NCBI RefSeq assembly: GCF_963675165.1
Contig: NC_087385.1
Coordinates: 6,684,912 to 6,748,911, forward strand
DNA length: 64,000 nucleotides
Source: Halichondria panicea
Lineage: Eukaryota > Porifera > Demospongiae > Suberitida > Halichondriidae
Direction: 5' to 3'
Position 1 is the first letter of the stretch. Every line of letters starts with the position of its first letter. Under the pieces are notes generated by a model that had not been told where the DNA came from, made no database searches, and worked only from the letters and a program-made list of their open reading frames with translations. A program made the translations under genes and the position numbers. Below, piece after piece: positions 1 to 19,700 of the stretch.

Positions 1-54
1 ATTTCACATTCATTCATAAAGAATTTACAATGAAAATGTACCCTCAGTACTTAC

Positions 55-3000
55 CTAGTACTACTACTGTCCCGCTTGTACCTGAGGTCCCATACTGGTT
101 GGTTACGTTGCATACCCACACGGCCTGGTCGTCCACAGTTACATTTGTGATGAGTAGGTCTCCAGTACTACTGGTTGAGAACCTCTCAGGAGATAGCTCC
201 ACTCTGTCAGCCCTCGACCAGATCACACTACCAGTCGGGAAGTTGAAGTTAGTCAGACATTGTAGAGTAGCGCTGGGATCTCCTGCTAACAGCTGACTAG
301 GAGTGACACGTGAGACAAGTGGGGCACCTGGAGACGTGTTGCATGCATGTAGGATAGTGGCTTAAGTTAGAAGCTGGATATATGTAATTGAAACACTATA
401 GAAATGGCTAGAATAACTGTCATACGATACAAATCCATAAACACATCATTAGATAGCCAAGGGCTACAAAATAAATACATCATTAATTTTATTAATTGTT
501 AAAATACACAATTTTAGTTCAAGTTATGAGTACTCAAAGTTCACTATCAAAACAGTTGAATATCTTTGAACGACAATAACTTGCATACCGTTTGTCCAAT
601 CTCAATAATTTGTTGATTTTCCAAAAGCTTAGGAGGAGCTCTTTCAAATGATATATTTAGCTCTATTTTCATATCGAACCCCATTTTTCACTTTTCCTCC
701 ACCTATAGCTCACGTTTTTTTTTCAAAAATGGCCTCGAAAATGACATTTGATTTTAATATGCCATCTGAAAGAGCTCACTTCAAGCTACCAGAAAATCAT
801 TAAACAGTTGAAATTGGACCATCCAAACCAAAATAATGGCCATCCAAAGATACCACATACACACAATGTCAATTACACTATATTATTTGTACCTTCCACT
901 CTGACAGTTGCTGATTGCTGCACAATCCCGATCCCGTTGTCCACCATGCACTCATAGAGTCCACTGTCCTCTCTGTTCACATTACGCAGCTCCAGTCCAG
1001 AGCTCAGCTTGGTGAAGGTGGAGCCCAGAGTAGGTAGCTCACTCCGTACTCCAAACACGTCAGTTTTGAACCAGGTGGACCAGGGCTGTGGCTGCCCACT
1101 GGAGACACACGGGATGGTAGTGATTGACCCAGGGGACAGGTCAGTATCTGAGGGTGGCTGGGTGAACTGAGGAGGCCCTGGGAGAAAGCAATATCACACA
1201 ACATTACAATAATTATTTTTGAGATACAATCAGTTTCAAGTACATGTTATACAAGAATGTGCATGTACCGTGCAATAGCTATGTCAACAGATCTGAAGTA
1301 CCTAAACCACTTGAATGAACATGCAATACACATCAGTTACATAGATCTTGTACACTTACTTCCAACAAACACTGTTATTCGGACGAAATCAAAGGAATAG
1401 CTTGTGGTGACATTGCACACATATTCCCCAGAGTATTGCTCTTGTGGTCCAGTCACTGTTAGAGTTCCATCCAGTGTAATACTCAAGTTAGGGTCGGTAC
1501 TGGGTGAGAGAGGGGCACCATTGAGGCTCCACACTTGAACCACACTGGGTGGACCAGAGAAACTGCACAGAAGGGAAAATGTAGTACCCACTTGAATGTA
1601 GACAGGACCGTATGTAGCATCAAGTATTTGTGGTCTTTCTGCAGGGAATGATAAATAATTTAAACACATGAGACTACTTCGTAAGTAGGTAGATGGTGAC
1701 TTACCTAGTACAGACAGAGTTCCTTGTGCTAACGATGACCCAAACACATTGGTGGCGTTGCATTGATACACTCCTTCATCCTCTGTAGTCACACTGAGCA
1801 GATGAAGTCTGGTGGCATCTGCAGATATGACTGCTCCATTTGGTAGTCCAGAACCACCTAATCGGGTCCAAGAATAGCTTGGATCTGGGGGACCTTGAGC
1901 CATACACACAAACACCACATCTTGACCAAAGGAGGCCTCTGTATTAGCAGGTGGAGTACTGAACAGGGGAAGCCCTACAAGAACAAGAGTATGCTTCAAT
2001 TCTCAGCAAGGTAATAAGTCACACTACCTTGTACGGTGATGGTGAAATCGTGTCTGATTTGCCCGACAGAGTTGGCAGCCAGGCACACAAACACACCATC
2101 ATCAGCGCGTGTCAATGCACCAAACTGTGGTACTCCATTCTGTACTGGTATCTGTGTTCCATCAGGTCTATGCCAGGTGGTGGTTGGTTTAGGCTCTCCA
2201 ACAGCAGCACACATTGACGTGAGCATAAAGGGCTGGCCCTCAGTGACTACGATATCCTCGGGAGTAGCAGTGAATTGAGGGGGTACTGTGTATGTGTGTG
2301 TGTGTGCACGGTTATAATTGGCTGCGTTTCTATTCACAAGTCAGCGTTTTATCCACGGTAAAGTATGGAAGTTGAAGCCATCGAAGTTATAGCTAAAGGA
2401 ATTACGTACATAAGCCCTCACCATCAACTTCCACTCGTATAGAGACAGTCTCACTGGCAGCATTGGGAAGAACCACAGTGCAAGTGTACACTCCTCCATC
2501 CTCAAACTCTAGAGCCGCTATTGAGAGGAGCAACGTATCAGAGGTCTGTGAAACACTGGTGATAATGATGGAGCCTCTGGTCCATGTGATAGAGCTGAAC
2601 TGAGACCCAGGGGAAACAGAGCACGAGAGGGAGAGACTGTCCCCTTGGTTGAGTCTGAGGGGGTCCGGAGAGCTAGGAGTCACCATCAGGTTAAGCTCAG
2701 AGGGAGGGGCTGAAATGGAAGGGAGTATATTTTAAAAGGGGAACAATTATTGCTAACTTACTTCCAATCGTTAGTCTAGCTGAGGAAGAATTCCTTCCAT
2801 AGGTGTTGACAGCGTGACAGACATAAAACCGCTCATCAGAGGATTGCACATTTCCTACTGTGAGAGTATTTGCTGGAGAGATAGTGAATCTAGAGTTTGA
2901 AGGTATGGGAGAATTGTCCTGATATGTCCAGCTAACATTAGCAGGAGGGTTACTGAGAACAGGACATTCAAATATGGCGGTGGCTCCCAGAGGGATTATC

Positions 3001-3542
3001 ACAGAGGGCAGAGGATGTGCAAACCCAGGGTAACCTGAATAAAGAGTAGACTAAAAACAGCCTTTTCATAATACTTAGTTTGTACCTTGAACAGTGAGTT
3101 GTCCCACAGCACTGTTTGCCAGTATAGTGCCTACAGCATCCACTGCTACACATTGATAGCTCCCATTGTCTTGGTAACTGACTGTGTTGATGCTGTACTC
3201 ACTGCTCCCAGTGGTAGAGTCATAAGTCACAGTGAACCTCCCCCGAGGGTCTGTACCCGAGATGACTTCGTCCTTGAGCCAAACTATGTTAGCTGGAGGA
3301 TTGGGCTCAGATGCAGAGCATCGTAGTGTCGTGGGATAGTTAAACAAGACTAGAGTGGTGGCCGGAGAATCTTTAAACACCAACTGACAGTCAGATCCTA
3401 CAGAACAAATACAATCAGTTCCGCCCACCCACCTCTTTAGAGAAATAACCATGCTGTATGCTAAATAACACACCCACACACACACACACACATACGAACC
3501 TCTATAGAGAAGGGATAGTAATACGACTAGTAGAACTCTCAT
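55..3542 (-). CDS. Ig-superfamily surface protein, 5' part (signal peptide + 8 Ig domains)
   Basis: Likely a secreted or membrane cell-surface protein used in adhesion or recognition. Exons on the minus strand: 3500-3542 (hydrophobic start MRVLLVVLLSLLYR, a signal peptide), 3086-3397, 2762-3034, 2422-2709, 2028-2284, 1705-1974, 1360-1638, 893-1177, 55-327. Each internal exon is one Ig domain, flanked by phase-1 GT-AG introns, with the Cys...Trp...Tyr-x-Cys pattern (e.g. GxYxC/GVYxC endings). The last visible exon ends at a good donor (GTAAG at 50-54), so the gene continues off the left edge and its membrane anchor is unseen. The intron between the last two exons is the longest and holds a foldback repeat. 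The family cannot be fixed from Ig domains alone. The other large Ig gene (13790-24044) has the same exon style, so the two may be related. Confidence 0.85.
540..865 (-). repeat. Foldback interspersed repeat, copy 1 (in Ig gene intron)
   Basis: About 320 bp. Two arms are inverted copies of each other: GTCCAAT..AAGCTT..GAGCTCTTTCA on the left, and the reverse complement of the same series around 765-830 on the right. They surround a core containing CCACCTATAGC. The family recurs at about 15960, 19890, 23175, 43075 and, more diverged, 63260. This copy is inverted relative to the next three. It looks like a non-autonomous foldback/MITE-type element. No coding capacity is visible. Confidence 0.75.
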
Positions 3543-4001
3543 CTTTTATTAAGTAGGACAAGTAGTGATTGACATGAAGTACTATACTGTAGGCTAGCGG
3601 CTAACGTACATACAAACGAGACCAGACACACCCCCTTTCAAGAGCTTACCAAATTCATAGTTAGCTCAAAGTGGAATAACAAGATGTGGGATACCCAATG
3701 AATAAGCCATAAATCATTCAGTGGGTCTACACATGATTATCTAGATGCACTCACCCTCTAGCTAGCTCTTGATCTGCACACACAAGCTCCAGTACCTCTC
3801 CATGCTTCAGCTCACTCCACCCATTTACTATCAGTTGCATTTGTGCAGCTTCTGCATGGTTTCCCTCTCATAACACTTTTCTACAATAAATTATATTTAC
3901 TCTTGTTAATAACAAATACCAAATAACAATGGGAGAGAGGTACATGAACAATAAATAATCATAGCCTAGGTTTGTTCACAGTTTTAGTTCAACGAGACTT
4001 C
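3543..4001. other. Intergenic spacer, Ig gene to tubulin A
   Basis: This 459-bp gap lies upstream of the Ig gene start and downstream of the tubulin A stop. I see no ORF, RNA gene or repeat in it. It should hold the Ig gene promoter and the tubulin A 3' UTR. Confidence 0.5.
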
Positions 4002-5499
<1,498 letters not shown>

Positions 5500-5601
5500 T
5501 GTTGTTTGTTCTTTGTTTTGTACTAAAAAGCAGTTTCAAAAGGGTGACGGCAACGAAGTCAACTCTTCTGTATTTTGAATAAAATAGCTATACAGCATTT
5601 C

Positions 5602-5632
5602 CTTTATATAGTGACAAGGTTACCATGGAACT
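5602..5632 (-). promoter_or_regulatory. Tubulin A core promoter: TATA box and X-box-like site
   Basis: On the minus strand TATATAAAGG lies at about 5602-5611, roughly 105 nt upstream of the ATG. Next to it (5619-5632, plus strand) is GTTACCATGGAACT. Its first half matches the RFX X-box half-site GTNRCC exactly and its second half is imperfect. Spacing and orientation suit a promoter; function is inferred. Confidence 0.55.
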
Positions 5633-5963
5633 TTTAATTCATTGCAGGTGATTTTTCTCCCTCAGAGCTTCTTGTGAAGTATTGCGCATGTGCTAAGCTA
5701 GCTTCGAGACAAAACCGCTCATCAATATGTCATGCTGTCTGGCTCGAGGCTAGATCTAGTGGCAGGTTTCAAAAAAGAATCGTCATGGTGACTCCCAGGG
5801 CTCTGTGCGCATGCGCCAAAGGACACGCACAGCATGCAGTAACCAGGGAGTGTGCACATCATAACATTTTAATTAAAAGAAAGTGAATGACATGGGGTGT
5901 AGTGGGAGTATAAATAAACAATAAAACAGCATTATTTTAATACTACTGAAATATATGAAGTCT

Positions 5964-7577
5964 TTAAAACTCTTCCTCTGTCTCGTCTTCTCCTTCAGCA
6001 GCAATAGAAGTGTCCATTCCCACCTCTTCGTAATCTTTCTCAAGAGCAGCAAGATCTTCACGAGCCTCTGAGAACTCTCCCTCTTCCATACCCTCTCCAA
6101 CATACCAGTGGACAAAGGCACGCTTGGCATACATCAGATCAAACTTGTGGTCAAGACGAGCCCACGCCTCGGCAATAGCAGTGTTATTTGACATCATGCA
6201 AACAGAGCGTTGAACTTTGGCAAGATCTCCACCAGGAACAGCAGTGGGAGGCTGGTGGTTTATACCAATCTTGAAACCTGTGGGACACCAATCAACAAAT
6301 TGTATGGTACGCTTTGTCTTGATGGCAGCAATAGCTGAGTTTGCATCCTTGGGGGTAACATCTCCTCTGTATAGTAAACAGCAGGCCATGTACTTCCCCT
6401 GACGAGGGTCACATTTTACCATTTGATTGACTGGTTCAAAGCAAGCGTTAGTGAGTTCGGAAACGCTGAGTTTCTCATTGTGGGCCTTCTCTGGAGAGAT
6501 AATCGGAGCATACGTCACCAACGGGAAGTGGATTCGAGGATATGGTACCAAATTGGTCAAAAAATCAGCAAGATCAACATTGAGAACCCCCCCAAATCGT
6601 AGAGAGGCAGTCACAGAAGAAACGACCTGGCTTACAAGTCGATTGAGATTTGAATAACTAGGGCGCTCAATGTCAAGGCTTTTCTTACAGATGGCATAGA
6701 TTGCCTCATTGTCAATCACAAACGCACAGTCAGAATGGTCCAAATCAAAATGAGTTGCAAGCACAGAGTTGTATGGCTCAACAACTGCCGTACTAATGTT
6801 GGGAGATGGGTAGACTACAAATTCAAGTTTGCATTTTTTACCATAATCAACTGAAAGCCGTTCCATCAATAGAGAAGCAAATCCAGAGCCAGTGCCACCA
6901 CCCAGAGAATGGAAGAGAAGAAATCCTTGGAGGCCTGTACATTGATCAACGACTTTTCGAAGTGCATCAGACACCTTGTCAATAACCTGCTTTCCAACGC
7001 TGTAGTGACCACGAGCAAAGTTATTTGCAGCATCTTCCTTGTGTGTAATCATGTGGTCAGGATGAAATAGTGATCGGTATCGTCCAGTTTTGATCTCATC
7101 TGTATAGTGTATAGATATATAGTATTGTAAATTAGCTAATATAATTATAATTATATTGACATTTTTCATTACGATCACAATGTGGCACTCGGAAATTTGT
7201 ATATAGCCGACTTACCAATCACTGTTGGTTCCAGATCAACAAATATTGCTCGTGGGACATACTTCTCAGATCCAGTATCACTGAAGAAAGTGTCAAAGGA
7301 CTCAGTGTCGAAGGATCCATCGGTACTGGGCACTTTCGAATCAGACACAACACTACCATCGGGTTCAATTCCATGTTCTAGGCAGAACAGTTCCCAACAG
7401 GAGTTACCGATTTGACACCCGGCTTGTCCAATGTGAATAGAAACACACTCACGCTGTTAAGGAAAATCAATGTGAAGTTGACACAATTCATTTGGCTAGT
7501 TTCTAAACTAGCAGCTGCAGTGCAAACCTGATAAAGAAATTATTCACAAATTACAAATTACACCCATAACTCACCAT
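5964..7577 (-). CDS. Divergent alpha-tubulin B (458 aa)
   Basis: Same three-exon structure as its neighbours: 7575-7577 (ATG, followed by a perfect GTGAGT donor), 7216-7453, 5964-7099; 1377 nt. It is an alpha-tubulin throughout (GGGTGSG, C-terminal GMEEGEF) but differs where function is set. The acetylation loop is five residues longer ([17 protein letters not shown]) and position 40 is Ser, with Lys at 41. The GTPase-activating Glu254 position is Asp (LADF instead of LTEF). The C-terminus is EDETEEEF with Phe, so there is no tyrosination cycle. Many third positions and conservative residues also differ from A, C, D and E, so it has escaped homogenisation. It is probably a specialised (cell-type or axonemal) isotype rather than a pseudogene, since the frame and splice sites are intact. 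Confidence 0.95.
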
Positions 7578-7967
7578 CTTTTTGAGTTGCTGATTTTATC
7601 CAGAAAAGTTTCAGTAGCAAAAGTATATGTTCAGCTCAGCAGTGATGCAGCAACGGACAACCACTTACAAGCTATCTGCAAGATATCGTACTTGGGACAT
7701 GCGCATCTTTATAGCGGATCTTTGAAGGCGACTCAGCATTCTATTACATCACTACACAGGAGTATTTATAGACACAATTTAAAAAATGCAAATTTTTTGT
7801 GGGCAGGGCTGCAACGGAATGCGCAGGCGCAGTAGAACATAAATTCTGTACACACTGATGAGTCATGTAAGAAACAATTAATGAACAGCAAGCTAGCTAG
7901 CTACCTCTATCTATACACAATACATTTTTTTCTTTCTTTCTCAGGTTCACTTGTCTTTGTAGAGTTC

Positions 7968-9557
<1,590 letters not shown>

Positions 9558-9639
9558 TTTGACTAGTGATTATTACTCTGAGAGAGGACACTTATAATGT
9601 ATGTCTTCTTGCAAGCAAAAATAATGTTTGCAAAAGTAA

Positions 9640-9740
9640 TTGTAACACCTTTTATTTGCTTGTGTGTTTCTAAGGGGAGCCATGGCAATAAGAATTCTCT
9701 CACCAATCAACGCATTATAAAGGCGTGATGTCACATTGCA
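9640..9740 (-). promoter_or_regulatory. Tubulin C promoter: TATA-like box, X-box, CCAAT and shared upstream block
   Basis: On the minus strand AATAAAAGGTG (about 9646-9656) lies about 90 nt upstream of the ATG. GGAGCCATGGCAAT (9676-9689) matches the RFX X-box form GTNRCC-AT-RGYAAC with one mismatch per half-site. CCAAT is at about 9703. The blocks TGTCTTCTTGCAAGCAAAA and GATGTCACATTGCAGCA are repeated upstream of D, so promoter DNA was duplicated with the gene. Confidence 0.5.
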
Positions 9741-9909
9741 GCAATTAACAGCGTGTTCCGGCGCAATGTCGACATATGAATATCCTTTACTCTGCATGGG
9801 GGCGAAACTGCACAAACACCAACTATAATTAAATTTTTGCGCTTTGTACACAAGTCAAAAAATTAATATACTGCATAAAATGTCCTTCAGTTTGAGTAGC
9901 TACCATGTC

Positions 9910-11567
<1,658 letters not shown>

Positions 11568-11664
11568 TTTGAATCTTCAGGGGTATGGGTTAGCAGCTAG
11601 AAAATTGCTCAAAGGATGACACCTGTAATGTATGTCTTCTTGCAAGCAAAATAAAGTGTTGGGG

Positions 11665-11760
11665 CAGTTACAACACCTTTTTATAGTTTCTGCTAGAGGG
11701 AACCATAGCAATTAGAATGTGCTAATTGTGATGTCACATTGCAGCATTTTTCAGTGTATT
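11665..11760 (-). promoter_or_regulatory. Tubulin D promoter: TATA box, X-box-like site and shared block
   Basis: On the minus strand ACTATAAAAAGG (about 11669-11680) lies about 105 nt upstream of the ATG. GGAACCATAGCAAT (11699-11712) is X-box-like at the same place as in gene C. GATGTCACATTGCAGCA follows at about 11731. The arrangement and spacing are shared with C. Confidence 0.5.
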
Positions 11761-11925
11761 CATCCACAACATCATCGTATGAATAATCCGTCTTATAAAT
11801 TAATGGGCGAAACTTCCCAACAAACAAACAAGTTTTACATTCTTAGCACTGTGTATTAGTTATAAATAGCTAAGCTAAAATAAAAAAACTCTGCTATGCA
11901 TAAAATGTTCTTCAAGAAACTGTTT

Positions 11926-13479
<1,554 letters not shown>

Positions 13480-13789
13480 TTTGAAGATATTTTCAAATGA
13501 GAAAATCTAAGCTCTTGAACGACACGGTAATGTGAAGATCCTCCAGTGAGCAAAATGAATGGGGCGAGACGCACCACTGTTTTTGTTGTGTTTTGAGGGG
13601 CGTTTATGTCGCTGACCAATCAGATTTCAAGGAAGATTGTTAGTTGCGCATGTGCTGTAAATCGACTAGACACCATTACGCCCCCCCCACACGGCAAAAC
13701 TTGGGGGTGTGTCTCTACTTGACCTCATTTTATACCCACAAGTGGTTTGTTGACAGCTAGCTAGTGGTTTTTGGAAGTTCCCACAAGAG
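13480..13789. promoter_or_regulatory. Bidirectional promoter region, tubulin E / Ig-FN3 receptor
   Basis: A 310-bp gap between divergent start codons. GACCAATCAG at about 13614-13623 is a CCAAT box. TTTTATACCC at about 13727 is a TATA-like box about 60 nt before the receptor ATG. A C run followed by ACACGGC lies at about 13681. Both promoters must fit here. Confidence 0.5.
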
Positions 13790-16700
13790 ATGGGAATGCA
13801 TGCTGTCTTGTGGTGCTGTGCATCTGTCTTGCTGATTTCCTGCTGCATAAAGAGCACCCAGGGCCAAATAGGTGAGCCCCACAAAGTAGACTACTGAGTC
13901 GCTGCATTATTACATAACCTCTCCTCCTATAGTGTTTACTAGAATACCAGTTAATACTGTCGTTGCTGAGGGAGCTGCAGCACGCTTCGATTGTGGTTTC
14001 TCCGCTTCCGTTCCAGTTGCCATAAGTTGGCGTAGAGATGGCATCGTTTTAACTCCATCAAGTAAATACACGTTCCTTCTGAACAACAGTCTAGTAATCG
14101 ACCCTACCGAGATGGGAGATGATGTGTCTTACTCCTGTGTTATCATTAACCAGCTCACTGGAGAGTCTGTGCAACAAAGTGCAACACTTAGTTTTGCAGG
14201 TATATTAAATAATAAATCTCCACAAGCTTACTATCCGATTCTCACCCTCACAGAGTTCCTGGATGCCTTTGTTACCACTCCTGCAAGCCAAACCGTCAAT
14301 CAAGGCGGAGTAGGCAGTTTTTTCTGTGTAAACGCAGGCAGCTTACCACCAGCCACAATCATCTGGCAAGTTAATGGTCAAACTCTCACTCCTTCATCAC
14401 GGATCTTCATTACCTCGTCCACTCTCGATCATCTGACCCCTCCTCGTACGTCTAGCACGCTCTATGTCACTGGAGCACAATCAGCTGATGAAGGAAGCTA
14501 CACCTGCACTGCTACTAACGACGTTCTACCCGGAGCTACAGCGGTCACTCCAGCAGCGTCTTTAACTATCACACGTAAACATCTCATTATAATCCATGGC
14601 CATGCATTGACACTGCAGGCAATTCTCTCCCTCCTTTCTTGTACACTGCCCCCCTCTCTTTATAAGCTTGTAATAGCGAAACTTTTCTATTGATATAAAA
14701 CACTTGTTTGGTTTTGCTACAGCCACCCCCAGAGCACCTGTGATCACACTCAACCCAGTGGACACAATCCTGGCCTCAGCTGGTCAGTCTGCAACTCTCT
14801 CCTGCTCAGCTACTGGGGAACCCCCTCCCATGTACACCTGGACTAGGAACGGGGTACCAGTGTTCCAGTCTTCTAATGTTGCTATTGAGACCACCTTGAG
14901 CGGGTCCAACCTAGTGCTACTGAGTGTGCAGAGTCAACATGTGGGCACTTACAGCTGCATCGCAATGAACTCAGAGTCGACTGTCGTTAGTGGCAATGCT
15001 ACCTTGGAGATTGCCGGTAAATTTGCCTAGATTTCCCAATGACACTCTCCACGTTTGTTTGTCTTCTTACAGTAATTTCGACCACCTTTGAGCTACAACC
15101 ATCGGACACAGTAGCTGTGATAGGTACCTCCACTATACTCGATTGCTCCCCGCCCACTAGTGTACCACCCGCTAATATCAGCTGGTGGAAGGCCTTCACT
15201 CCCATCGTCATCACTGGCCCTAGGTTGGTTAGAATGCTCGTGTCAGCATAATTATTATTATTCATAAGCACTGTGTGTATTCATAAACCCTCCCTCATAT
15301 AATTATGGGATACATTCATTCATTCGTTCAGGTACCAGGTTCTATCCAACGATAGCCTGTTCATAGCAGATGTGGTGTGGACTGATCAGGGACTGTATCA
15401 CTGTGCTGCAACCAATCCCATCACTGGAGTCACACGTACCAGCACACCTGCACAGCTGACTGCAATAGGTACGCCCGCCCTCTAGAACCTATTATTATTA
15501 TTGAGTGTACTTGTTTCCCCAGAGCTTTCCCTCATCGCACAATAGAGTATTAATTTGTAGTTACAAGAAAAACTGTTGGTCAATCAGTACATTAATTCTC
15601 TCATGCACAGGTGTTCCGGTGGTGACCCCTGAGGCTATAACAGTTGAGGAGGGACAGTCGGTAACCTTCACCTGTACTGCAGAAGGAGATCCGGCCCCTC
15701 AAATCACATGGTACAGGGGAGCCAATCAGATCACGGACGCTTTGTTGCCACGGGTGATACTGACAGAGAATTCTCTCACCATCAGCAGTATCAGTTTGAG
15801 TGATGAGGACTACTACACGTGTCGAGCCTTGTTTGGTGACGGGGAGACCACTCAGAGCAAAGCTATCCTTGACGTGTCTTGTAAGTGAGCACTATGGGTA
15901 CTATCCCCCAATCTCTCTGCCTTGTTACAATCACTGTATTTGTCATCTTCTGTGCGTGTATGTGGTGTCTTTGGACGGCCATAATTTTGGTTTAGATGGT
16001 CCAATTTCAACTGTTTAATGATTTTCTGGTAGCTCAAAGTGAGCTTTTTCAGATAGCATATTAATATCAAAGGTCATTTTCGACAAAAAAGCGTGGGCTA
16101 TAGGTGGGGAAAAAGTGCAAAATAGGGTCCGATAAAAAAAATTGAACTGCACATATCATCTGAAAGAGCGCATTCTAAGCTTTCGGAAAATCAAAAAATT
16201 ATTGAGATTGGACGAACGGTATGCAAGTTATACTCGTTCAAAGAGTTGTAATCCAACCTTGGCGATATAGACAAATTGAGTGATTACTGTATTTCGTATT
16301 TCTTGATGCAGCTGCTCCTATATTCCTGGATCTATCGATTAGTGTTACCGTGGTTACCCCAACGTCTGTTGTGCTCCCTTGCCAAGTGTTCCCTGATCCA
16401 ACCATCTCATTCTCGTGGAGTTTCTCTGGAGAGGCAGTTGTCCTCACTAGCTCGGGGAACTACAGACTGTTGGAGAATGGGAGCCTCTGGATCATAGATG
16501 TGAGCAGTGATGATGCCGGAGCCTACACCTGTGTTGCCATGAACAATATGGGCAGGGCAGAGGGAACAGTGAGTCTGGAAGTGCAAGGTAATCAGATTTT
16601 ACTATGTATAGTAATACATAACCTTTTTGCTGTACCTATATTGAGCCTTATTTGTTTGCAGCCATAGCATTTCTGTTGTTTCAGGAATGTACATGTAACT

Positions 16701-19700
16701 GATCCTATTATTAAACGCTGGATAATTTTGACACTTCAATTATTATATTATTGTATTGAGAGAGCAATTTGACAGTGAGTGTCCTCCCCCTCCTTCCCCG
16801 CTACAGTTCCACCGATGATAGCGGCTGTTGATCGTTTTGTCAATGTCACGATCGGCTCCACTGCAACACTCAGCTGTACTGCATCAGGCAACCCAGTGCC
16901 CGGGCTCAGCTGGTCACGTGACGGACAGCAGCTGACAACTAGCGGCCGATATCTCATCTCATCTGATCAGAGAATGCTGAGTCTACTGAATGCCCAGATG
17001 GAGGACGAGGGAGTGTACGTGTGTGGAGCCTCCAGTGCAGTGGGCAGTGCATCTGATGTGGTTACCTTGGACGTTCAAGGTGAGAGGAAATCTATACTCT
17101 AGGATGCAGACCACCTCCAACTAATCATGTTGTTCTCTTAATCATTTGCTGCTTCTGTTGCAACTATGGTTATTATCAGCTTCACTAATTTCAGCCTGTT
17201 TATTCTATAGCTATAGATCTAGTATTGAACTTATAACCATCTACAGTATTATTCCAGGATGCATGCCATAAGTTAATACCTGACTACTGCCCTCACTCCC
17301 CATGCAGCTGTCCCAGTGGTCCAAGTGTCTCCTCCCACTCAAGAGTTGCTGGCTGGCTCCATGGCTACCTTCTCGTGCTCTGTGTCAGCTGGTGACCCTC
17401 CTCCCAGTGTACGGTGGCTCAATGCACAGTCTGTCAATGTCATCAACTCCAACAACCCAAGAATACAGGTACCAAAACATCATTGTTAGTACTCAGTGTA
17501 GCTAATAAGCTAGGATTGGCCAGCAACTTCAGTGTTTATGTATAACCTTTTGTATACATGTACTCTATGATTCGTTTAACATTCCACTGATAAATTTCTC
17601 CTTTTACTTACAAAAGGTTGTAATGGTATTTGTACAATCCTTGTTGTGTGATTGTTATAATTATTATACAGGTGCTAGGGGACCTCAGCCTGGTCATATC
17701 TGATGTCCAGCTGGAGGACGCACAGCAGTATGTGTGTGAGGCCAGCAATGCTCTCGGCTCTGATATTGACTTGGCGCTGCTCACTGTTTTGGGTAAGCTA
17801 CCAGTGTTACAATGTAGACTGGCCCACCAGACTAACAGCCTCTATTAGTGGAGAGTGACCCACCAGACTATTGACTGATACAAATCTCTGCCTTACAGCT
17901 GCTCCAAGTGTGTCTATTTCCCCATCGATTACGTCCATCCAAGGAGACCCCCTGACTCTCAACTGCAATTCGATTGGCTGGCCTACACCAGCTGTTGTGT
18001 GGTCTAAAGATGCGGAGGAGTTGAGTTTGGATGCTAGGGTCCGAGTAACCAGCGATGGACAGTTGACCTTCTCCAGTGTTGTGGCTAGTGACTCTGGAAG
18101 GTACACCTGCACAGCCAGCAATGAGCTCGGCATGGAAGCTGCTTCCACTGTTCTCTCTGTGCAAGGTATGTCAGGCTCTAACTTTGAAAGGTTGATTCTT
18201 TGCTTTATTGCACTAGCTATAGCTCATTATATTAAACCCCGAGCTAGCTAGCTACAAAGCTATATACGGTAATTCAACTTGATAGCATTTTCAACTTGAG
18301 AGGGATTGTCCGGATATTTAGAACTATAAAAGATATTGTTGTAAGTCCATATTCTTATTCCTTGTACAGTTCGTCCAACCATCTTACCAACGCCTGCAAT
18401 GGTCGTATTTAATCAAGGAGACACTGTCATCTTGGAATGCGTTTCCATGGGGATTCCTCAGCCGGCAGTGTCCTGGTTCCAAGACTCTGTTCCAGTTCCA
18501 ACTCCAGACAATGTCCGTATATCTCAGGCTGAGGATGACAGTCTGGTGATCAACGGCGTGATCAAAAGCGATGAGGGGCAGTATATCTGTCAGGCTAGCA
18601 ACTCTGCCGGCACTGTATCTGCAGCCATCACTCTGGTGGTCAATGGTGGGTCTACTTACATGTAGTACTCTCTGTACTTGTGTAAGGAGGTGATGGTAGA
18701 ACTATTCTCCTAGTGTCTCAGCTTTGAAATATTGTGCATATACCCCAATGTACAATTAGTATAGGCCACTTCCTCATCTGATCTACATACACAAGAACAT
18801 GTACCAGTGTGTTAAGAGAACTCACTCCCTTCCCTACACAGTGTCTCCCACTGTAACAGCACTCGAGCGTTTCGTAACGGCAGTAGAGGGGAGTGTGGTC
18901 ACGCTGGCATGCACAGCCACGGGAGACCCGTTCCCAATCCTCACCTGGACCAGGAATGGAATGGAGATTAATGGAATGGACGGACAGTTTGCACTGGAAT
19001 CAGATGGAGCAGTGCTCGTAGTGCAGAGTGTGGGGGTGGAGGATGAGGGGGCGTTCCAGTGCCATGCCTCCAACGTTGCAGGAACAGCTGTGGACACTGT
19101 CAACCTCAATGTCATAGGTAGTGCCCTGGGTTAACACACAATACATGTACGTGCACACAGCCCCATCTTCATCACTGTCCCCCATTCTCCACCCTCTTTA
19201 TAAGTAGCCTGTAGACAACAGGTACTAACTAACTTCATGATATATATCCCTTCGTACAGTTCCGCCCACCTTCACCCCCCCGCTCATGAACAGCAGTGTA
19301 GTGGAGGGCTCCACCCACTCCCTCACATGCCTGGCCGATGGAGACCCCCCTCCCCTCATCGTGTGGTCACGTGACATGCAGGTCCTATCAACTGATGGCA
19401 CTCTAACATTTGCAGCTGTATCTCGTGAGGATTCGGGTACTTACCGTTGTACAGCCAGCAACACAGCTGGAGTTAACACACAAGACGTCTACTTGGACGT
19501 TCTCTGTAAGTTAGTCGTTTGTGCTAACAAATTTAACTAATTGATAATTTCTTCTTTTGTAGATGAGCCAGAAATTGTTCAGTTGACGAGCTCGCTGTCT
19601 GTACATGTGAATGGCGATATTCAGTTGTTGTGTGTAACCAATGGCAACCCTCCTCCTGCTATCAGTTGGTTGCTGAATGGAGCTCTCATTTCCACGGCTA

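Noticed and set aside
540-865. Classic DNA transposon with terminal inverted repeats
   Set aside because: The inverted arms are internal and I could not find clean termini or target duplications, so only a foldback repeat is called.
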